From assembly GCA_018644665.1 (NCBI GenBank), contig JABGQA010000113.1:1-64000 (forward strand): 64,000 nucleotides of DNA, read 5' to 3'. Under the pieces are notes generated by a model that worked only from the letters and a program-made list of their open reading frames with translations, had not been told where the DNA came from and searched no databases. The position numbers and the translations under genes were made by a program. This document shows positions 59,010 to 64,000 of this stretch, piece after piece. Source of the stretch: Candidatus Poribacteria bacterium. Its GTDB lineage: Bacteria; Poribacteria; WGA-4E; GCA-2687025. Positions within the stretch are counted from its first letter, which is position 1, and every line of letters begins with the position of its first letter.

Positions 59010-60050
59010 CTAGATGATCTCCCGCCCGTTGCGGTCGAGCATCGCGGGCAACGGGGCGTGTGGGAGCGTCTGGTACCAGTAGACGACGGACGCGATGTCG
59101 TCCTGCAGCGCGAGGTACCGACCCTCGCCGCGCCAACCGAGCGCCTGCATCTGCACTCTCAGGTTCTTCTTGAAGTACACGGGGTCGTGCACGTGGAAGC
59201 GGTACAGCGTCATGCGCGCGCCGACGTCGCCGGACTTGCCACGCACCTGGAGGAAGCCCAGATACGGCGCCGTGAAGTCATCGCCGAAGCACCACGCTCC
59301 GCCGAAGTAGTCCTCGGTGCCGGTGCCGCAGATTGTGGGGTGCTCGCCGTCGTCGTCCACCCACATCTTGATCTCGCCTTCGCCCCACCAGCCGGCGCTG
59401 TTCTGCTGCCACGACATGAAGGTCCCGACGTATTGCCCCTGGCCCTCGATCCCGTCCGCCATGAGGTACTCCTCGGCGTACGGCGTCGGGTTCGTGCGGC
59501 GCCACTGCGCGTGGAAGTACAGGGCGTCCTCGGGCACGGATTCGAGCGTGTAGTTGATGGTGTAGAAGAAGCCGCCGAGATCCGCCGGGGAGTCGTTCTC
59601 CACCGTGATCCGCGCGTGCTTCCTGAAGGGCATGGGGAAGTAGATGTTCATGCCACCGGACGGGTTCACGTTGATGGGCAATGCGACGACGTCCTGTCGG
59701 CAGTTCCACGAGTTGCACAGCAGGTCGCCCAGGGGCGACTCAACCGACGGCGTGTCGTCACCATCCCAGTAGACGCGGATGATGACGTCGCGGTAGAACT
59801 GGTCGCTGAACGTGAACCACATGTGCCGGATCACGCCCGGGCCCTCGTTGTCCATGATCGTCGTCGTCTCGCCCGCCTTGAGCGTCAGACAGGGGCGCAC
59901 TTTCCACCCGATGCCTAGCTCCCGCGCGGCCCCTTCGCCCTTGGGGTCGGCCATCGCGCTTGCGCCGACCGCGCCTGTAGGGTTCTCCGCGCTGAGGGAG
60001 CGCGACTCCGCATCGCTCCGCCGGTAGATGTTGGAGAGGTCAGACCACAT
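59010..60050 (-). CDS. GH172 (formerly DUF2961) glycosidase
   Basis: The 346-residue protein has the DUF2961 jelly-roll signature: GPGVIRHMWFTFSDQ, RDVIIRVYWDGDDTPSVESPLGDLL, the metal and acid region TICGTGTEDYFGGAW (E in TGTEDYF) and LYRFHVHDPVYFKKNLRV. GH172 includes alpha-D-arabinofuranosidases and difructose-dianhydride enzymes. ATG 60050 gives the family N-terminus with AAGGA further upstream. There is no signal peptide, so it appears cytoplasmic, unlike many family members. It is placed away from the apiose operon, so a shared substrate is not shown. Confidence 0.85.
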   Translation of the reverse strand: MWSDLSNIYRRSDAESRSLSAENPTGAVGASAMADPKGEGAARELGIGWKVRPCLTLKAGETTTIMDNEGPGVIRHMWFTFSDQFYRDVIIRVYWDGDDTPSVESPLGDLLCNSWNCRQDVVALPINVNPSGGMNIYFPMPFRKHARITVENDSPADLGGFFYTINYTLESVPEDALYFHAQWRRTNPTPYAEEYLMADGIEGQGQYVGTFMSWQQNSAGWWGEGEIKMWVDDDGEHPTICGTGTEDYFGGAWCFGDDFTAPYLGFLQVRGKSGDVGARMTLYRFHVHDPVYFKKNLRVQMQALGWRGEGRYLALQDDIASVVYWYQTLPHAPLPAMLDRNGREII

Positions 60051-60562
60051 CGTGTTTGGTTTCCTTCTCGCTGTCGTGAAAATCAGCCCGGAGCCGATCG
60101 CTCCGAGTTCGGTCGGCCCCAACCGCGCGAGCGGTCGTGTCAAACGTCGCGCGATCATGGAGCCGCTGCGCTACGTAGGCGGCGCGGCTTCCTGGGCCGT
60201 CGCGCCCGCACCCCGAGTCATGGCGTCGGATTCCCCAGGCGGGGATGTGTGCCGCGCATTCTACGGCAGCGCGATGGGCGCCGCAATCGGCCGTCCGAGG
60301 CATCAGTGCGGGCCCGCGCGGCGGCAGTCCGGTCTTGACCGGTGGGAAGGGGCCTACGACCTTTGCTGCGGATTCGCCCCCAAGTATGCAATATAGCGCC
60401 GCGGTATTACCACAAATAGGAGGTGTGCGTTGCACATCGGCGGCTCCGGGGCTATGTTGGGGTCGTCGGGCGCCATGTACGCGCCGCGCGCGGCGGCGAG
60501 TGGTCGGGGCGATGGCGGCCCGCGGCACGACGAGGACACAGCCGTAGGCTGGAGGCGCACTC
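60051..60562. other. Divergent intergenic region
   Basis: About 510 bases separate the GH172 start (minus) from the first PspB-like gene (plus). The frames are chance readings. An AT-rich patch near 60388-60420 (gcaatatagc, ggtattaccacaaata) is the likely promoter area. No RNA or repeat is recognised. Confidence 0.4.
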
Positions 60563-60847
60563 GTGGACCACGATGAACTCACGATCTTCCTGTTCGTCCT
60601 TGAGCACTTGGCGCTCGTGACCGCCGGCTTCGTCGTCCTACTGGTGCGCATGTCGCGCACGCGTAAGACTAAGCGCGAGGAGGAGGACCGCGCCCTCCAC
60701 GGCGACGAGCAGCGCCAAGTCGCCGACATGCGCGCCGAGATGACGCAGATGCGTGAACTGATGGCGGATTTCCTGCTCGACATGGAGCCGGAACGAACCG
60801 TCTCGCAGGCCGAGCAACTGCGTGAGGGCGCCCGTGTTGAGTCGTGA
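60563..60847 (+). CDS. PspB-like small membrane protein (copy 1)
   Basis: The 94-residue protein starts at GTG 60563, seven bases after GGAGG. A membrane helix at about 7-29 is followed by a basic stretch (RMSRTRKTKREEE) and a predicted coiled coil VADMRAEMTQMRELMADFLLD. This is the layout of phage-shock protein B, where a short TM helix precedes a methionine-rich coiled coil. No pspA or pspC is adjacent. The same architecture is duplicated in the next gene. Confidence 0.55.
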   Translation: MDHDELTIFLFVLEHLALVTAGFVVLLVRMSRTRKTKREEEDRALHGDEQRQVADMRAEMTQMRELMADFLLDMEPERTVSQAEQLREGARVES

Positions 60848-60988
60848 GCGCGCGCCTCGGCCTGAGGCAGCGGGCGCCCGGGGTGGTCCGGTCGGTATGC
60901 CGGACAGGCCCGTGTCTCGCGTGGCGTCCTCCGTGTCTGACGGCGCGCGGCCCGCTCGGTCCATCACCCCGGTCGAGGAGGCGCAATC

Positions 60989-61279
60989 GTGAGAATGGAA
61001 GACCTCCTGGCAGTGCTCTTCATCTTCGAGAACATGACGCTGGTCGGCGCCGGCCTCGTCCTGCTAACGGTCCACCTGCTGCGGGCCCGCAAGGAGCGAC
61101 GGGTGAAGGAGGACGGCAGCGTAAGCGGTGGCGACTCGCAGGGGGAGATCGCCGACATGCGCGCGGACCTGGCGCAAATGCGCGAGATGATGGCCGACGT
61201 GCTGCGAGATACCGGTCCATCGCGGCACGCGACTACGCCCGCCGAGCCGATCCAACCGAGCGCCGACCCCGACCGGTGA
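60989..61279 (+). CDS. PspB-like small membrane protein (copy 2)
   Basis: The 96-residue protein starts at GTG 60989 after GAGGAG. It is a paralogue of the previous gene: TM helix (5-28), a short basic loop RARKERRVKED, and the coiled coil IADMRADLAQMREMMADVLRD, which matches copy 1 almost residue for residue. The two coils could form a hetero-oligomer. Function unknown; the PspB resemblance is one of architecture. Confidence 0.55.
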   Translation: MRMEDLLAVLFIFENMTLVGAGLVLLTVHLLRARKERRVKEDGSVSGGDSQGEIADMRADLAQMREMMADVLRDTGPSRHATTPAEPIQPSADPDR

Positions 61280-61407
61280 CCTGACGGCGCCTCGTCGGCC
61301 CGGCCAGGCTCTCCGCGCCTCGACCACCTTGACCCAACGTGGTATGGTGCCGGCGGTGGACTCTGGACCGGATGGAGACGTCATCCCCCGCCGACAAGGA
61401 GGCGACG

Positions 61408-62241
61408 ATGGAGATAGCCGTTACCCCACAGGAGATGGCGGACGGCGCCCTGTCTGCCGAACATCTGACACAAGCGTTGGGGGCCATCGAGGAGGACGGC
61501 TACGTAGTGCTCGAGGATATCGTCGACCACGACCATCTCGACGCCCTCCACGAGAAGATGACCGAGGACACGAACACCCTCGTGGGCCGTGAGCAGTGGG
61601 GCGGCGCCGGGCGTATCGCGAACCACCTCCAGCAGGGGCCGCCGCCGTTCGCGCCGTTCATCTTTCCGGACATCGTCGCGAATCCGATCACGAACCATGT
61701 GACGACCGCGCTTCTCGGCGACGGCGCGTACAACAGCTTCTACAACGGCAACACCAACTGCCCGGGCAGCGGGACGCAACCGCTCCACATGGACACGGGA
61801 CACCTATGGCCGGACCTCAACCCGTCCCACCCGACGGCGACCGTGGTGGTGAACTTTGCGCTCCGCGACGTCACCGCAGACGACGGCGCGATAGAGATTT
61901 GGCCCGGCACGCACCTCGTCGGGGATGTCGGCCGTCGGATAGATGACGAAATCGAGGAGACGCGGCGGGCCGACACGCCTCCCGTCCGCGGCGAGACGAA
62001 GAAGGGCGCCGTCCTCATTCGCGACATGCGCCTATGGCACCGGGGTGTTCCGAACCCCTCGGACATGCCGCGGCACATGATCGCGCTGGTACACAACGCC
62101 AGTTTCCTCCGACGGGGCCGCCCGCTGCGTTACGTCACGGGCTGTGAGGCCGCGTTTGAGGGCAGCGCGGTCGAGCCGCACGCCGAATTCGTCGACGAGC
62201 CGTTCGAGTACCTGGGCTCCTATCGGGGGCCGAACAGCTAG
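61408..62241 (+). CDS. Phytanoyl-CoA dioxygenase (PhyH) family protein
   Basis: The 277-residue Fe(II)/2-oxoglutarate oxygenase starts at ATG 61408, five bases after AAGGAGG. The iron triad is visible: H and D in QPLHMDTG, and H in MRLWHRGVPNPS, with the arginine of PRHMIALV as the 2-oxoglutarate anchor. The N-terminal EEDGYVVLEDIVDHDHLDAL is the usual PhyH opening. Members hydroxylate varied substrates; this family is expanded in Poribacteria and other marine symbiont lineages. Substrate unknown. Confidence 0.9.
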   Translation: MEIAVTPQEMADGALSAEHLTQALGAIEEDGYVVLEDIVDHDHLDALHEKMTEDTNTLVGREQWGGAGRIANHLQQGPPPFAPFIFPDIVANPITNHVTTALLGDGAYNSFYNGNTNCPGSGTQPLHMDTGHLWPDLNPSHPTATVVVNFALRDVTADDGAIEIWPGTHLVGDVGRRIDDEIEETRRADTPPVRGETKKGAVLIRDMRLWHRGVPNPSDMPRHMIALVHNASFLRRGRPLRYVTGCEAAFEGSAVEPHAEFVDEPFEYLGSYRGPNS

Positions 62242-62244
62242 TCG

Positions 62245-63303
62245 ATGGCGCGCTCCAGGCCCTCACGACCGCTCACCCCGTCCGCAACGATCGCACGCGT
62301 CGCTCTCCTTGCCGCCACCGTGACGGTCGCGGCGTCGATCGCGTACATCAGCGGCGCCCAGCGCAACTTGCCCACATCCGACGAGATGCGCGGCCACCTG
62401 ATGGCCGGCGAGTGCGCCGACTGCCACGCGGAGATATGGGGGGAGTGGAAGCAGTCCGGGCACGCCCAAGCCTGGACGAGCGAACTCTACCAGACCCTCA
62501 AGACTCGCCACGAGTTCCCAACTGACTGCGACCCGTGCCACGCGCCCAAGCCCCTGCACATCACAGGAATGGGCGACATGCCGCAGCTCCGCGACGAGGA
62601 CCGAGACGCGGGGGTGGACTGCCTCGCGTGCCACCTCGGCCCAGACGGCGAGATGCACGGCCCGTACAACGACCCGTCGCCCTTCCACGCGACGCAGCGG
62701 GATCTCGCGCTATACACGCGCCGAATCACCGTGTGCGAAAGCTGCCACGGTCAGGAGTCGGTCGCGGCGCACAACCAGGTTGCCGAGTTCCGGGAGAGCC
62801 GGTCGGCGAAGCAGGCGGAGACCTGTCAGCGGTGCCACATGCCCGAGACGCTTCGCAAAGCGGCCAAATACAGCCGGCGTGAGAAACGAGGCAGCGCGCA
62901 CGCGTTTCTCGGGTCCCGCGACCAGGCATGGCTGGAGAGCGCCCTCCGCCTCGACTACGAACGCACCGACGAGGGTTTGACGGTGTACGTCATGAATTCG
63001 GCGGCACACTCGGTCCCGGCGGCTCCGCTCCGAGCGATGCAGCTCGGCATACTCATTACGTCGGCTACAGGGGACGTGCTGCATAGCGCCGTGAAGTTGT
63101 ATACTCATCCGTTGGATGTGGCCGGCGCGCCGATCGACCCAGACGCGGCGGACGACCGACTTGCTGCCGAGGAAGTCAGGTCGATCCGCATACCGATGGA
63201 CGCCGCGATCCTCGACGGATCCAGCCTGCTGGCGAGCGTGCTGTACCGCAGGCACGACGGCGACCCGTGGACGCAGATAGCCTCCGTGGCGGCCACGCTG
63301 TGA
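62245..63303 (+). CDS. Multiheme c-type cytochrome (five heme sites)
   Basis: The 352-residue protein has an N-terminal membrane or signal segment (17-36) and five C-x-x-C-H sites: CADCH, CDPCH, CLACH, CESCH and CQRCH, all in the first 210 residues. The pattern MAGECADCHAEIWGEWKQSGHAQAW is that of cytochrome c554-like proteins (PF13435). The last 130 residues have no heme and look beta-rich. It is 3 bases after the PhyH gene and 32 bases before an ABC ATPase. A periplasmic electron-transfer role is likely; the electron acceptor is not known. Confidence 0.88.
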   Translation: MARSRPSRPLTPSATIARVALLAATVTVAASIAYISGAQRNLPTSDEMRGHLMAGECADCHAEIWGEWKQSGHAQAWTSELYQTLKTRHEFPTDCDPCHAPKPLHITGMGDMPQLRDEDRDAGVDCLACHLGPDGEMHGPYNDPSPFHATQRDLALYTRRITVCESCHGQESVAAHNQVAEFRESRSAKQAETCQRCHMPETLRKAAKYSRREKRGSAHAFLGSRDQAWLESALRLDYERTDEGLTVYVMNSAAHSVPAAPLRAMQLGILITSATGDVLHSAVKLYTHPLDVAGAPIDPDAADDRLAAEEVRSIRIPMDAAILDGSSLLASVLYRRHDGDPWTQIASVAATL

Positions 63304-63335
63304 CGGGCCGACAACACACATAGGCGGGCAGGTCC

Positions 63336-64000
63336 GTGGCGGTGATGGTACAGGCGGAGAACCTGACCAAGTACTACGGCAGCTACATCGGCGTCGAGGA
63401 CGTCTCGTTCTCGATGGAGGCGGGCGAGGTCGTAGGGTTCCTGGGTCCCAACGGCGCGGGCAAGACGACGACGATGCGCGTCTTGACATGCAGCATGCCC
63501 GCCACGAGCGGCGTCGCGACCGTGGCGGGCCACGACGTCCTCCAGGACTCCCTCGCCGTGCGCCGCCACGTGGGCTACCTGCCTGAGACGCCTCCCGTGT
63601 ACCCCGAGATGACCGTGCAGTCGTATCTGCGATTCGCCGCCACGATCAAGGGCGTCGGCAAGGCGGACATGCAGTCTCGGCTGAGCCACGTTCTCGGTGT
63701 GTGTGGCCTGGACCACATGCGCACGCGCACCATCGGTCACCTGTCCAAGGGCTACCGCCAGCGCGTAGGGATCGCGCAAGCGCTCATCCACGATCCCACG
63801 GTGCTCATCTTCGACGAGCCAACCAGTGGTCTCGACCCTGGCCAGATCATCGAGATACGGGAACTGTTGCGGGAGTTGGGGGCCGACAAGACGGTGATCC
63901 TCAGCACGCATATCCTGGCCGAGGCGCAGATGAGTTGCCGGCGCCTCCTCGTCATCAACCGGGGCGCGATCGTCGGCGACATCGCGCTGGACGCGTCGGG
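63336..64000 (+). CDS. ABC transporter ATP-binding protein, truncated by window edge
   Basis: The ORF runs past the right edge; about 220 residues are visible. It has Walker A GPNGAGKTTTMR, the signature LSKGYRQRVGIAQALIHDP, Walker B LIFDEPTSGLDP and the H-loop STHIL. The layout and the signature match GldA/NatA/NosF-type ATPases of ABC-2 exporters. The start is GTG 63336 or ATG 63345. The permease should be encoded downstream outside the window. Confidence 0.9.
   Translation, partial: MAVMVQAENLTKYYGSYIGVEDVSFSMEAGEVVGFLGPNGAGKTTTMRVLTCSMPATSGVATVAGHDVLQDSLAVRRHVGYLPETPPVYPEMTVQSYLRFAATIKGVGKADMQSRLSHVLGVCGLDHMRTRTIGHLSKGYRQRVGIAQALIHDPTVLIFDEPTSGLDPGQIIEIRELLRELGADKTVILSTHILAEAQMSCRRLLVINRGAIVGDIALDAS

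Noticed and set aside
60051..60562. tRNA or regulatory RNA in the larger intergenic regions
   Set aside because: I searched the gaps by eye for the T-loop GGTTCGAAT pattern and cloverleaf arms and found none.

Overview
The window is about 64 kb of gene-dense, high-GC bacterial chromosome. It has many GTG and TTG starts and stop/start overlaps, and no rRNA, tRNA, CRISPR array, prophage or transposase that I could find. The best pointer to lineage is the secreted protein at 9660-11201. It has two dockerin-type calcium repeats and a C-terminal FlgD-like tail with the NPFNPETW motif, a combination I associate with Candidatus Poribacteria. Phytanoyl-CoA-dioxygenase-like, DUF362, GH172, GrpB-family and PQQ-propeller proteins fit the same kind of uncultivated, polysaccharide-scavenging bacterium. 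The outer-membrane proteins (TorF-like porin, PorV-like barrel, TamA/BamA-like) show a diderm envelope. The lineage call is an inference from protein style, not from a marker gene.

Layout. 1-1300: a tandem pair of TorF-like porins, the first cut by the window edge and apparently frameshifted, each followed by the same terminator hairpin. 1325-14692 (minus): a long co-directional run of nine genes. Its core (9626 to 4274) reads as a D-apiose/D-apionate catabolic operon: Gfo/Idh/MocA dehydrogenase, RuBisCO-like protein, DUF1537 kinase, secreted SGNH-like protein and D-apionate oxidoisomerase. Upstream of the core are two large secreted proteins; downstream are a TPR protein and a DUF362 protein. 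14983-26568: housekeeping genes (era, a HAD phosphatase, an APH-like kinase, mtnP, nnr, a TamA-like protein, a GcvH-like protein, a PorV-like barrel, acpS, folP, ftsH). 26760-34953: a sugar-nucleotide-type epimerase, then an ECF sigma / anti-sigma / alpha-2-macroglobulin operon. 35114-44754: DAHP synthase, a BatA-like VWA protein, a half-length UvrC/Cho-type nuclease, a PL11-like beta-propeller protein, ligA, a family-4-type uracil-DNA glycosylase and a GT39-type membrane glycosyltransferase.

45136-50894: small and lineage-style proteins. These are a 49-residue membrane peptide, two tandem GrpB-family proteins, and three secreted carbohydrate-binding-like proteins that all end in nearly the same short motif (GKLATxWG). 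Perfect 11-bp GC hairpins without U-tracts follow two of these genes. 51304-58942: argG, an aldehyde dehydrogenase coupled to an iron alcohol dehydrogenase, and a HemN-like radical SAM enzyme flanked by two PQQ-type propellers. 59010-64000: a GH172 glycosidase, two PspB-like small membrane proteins, a PhyH dioxygenase, a five-heme cytochrome c and the start of an ABC exporter ATPase.

The most notable biology is the apiose operon with its RuBisCO-like enzyme. Apiose is a branched plant and seagrass cell-wall sugar, and the pathway sits beside secreted proteins of unknown specificity. Other items worth attention are a GcvH-like protein lacking the lipoylated lysine, the shared C-terminal motif of the secreted proteins, and a bacterial alpha-2-macroglobulin carrying a GspG-like insert and coupled to an ECF sigma/anti-sigma pair.
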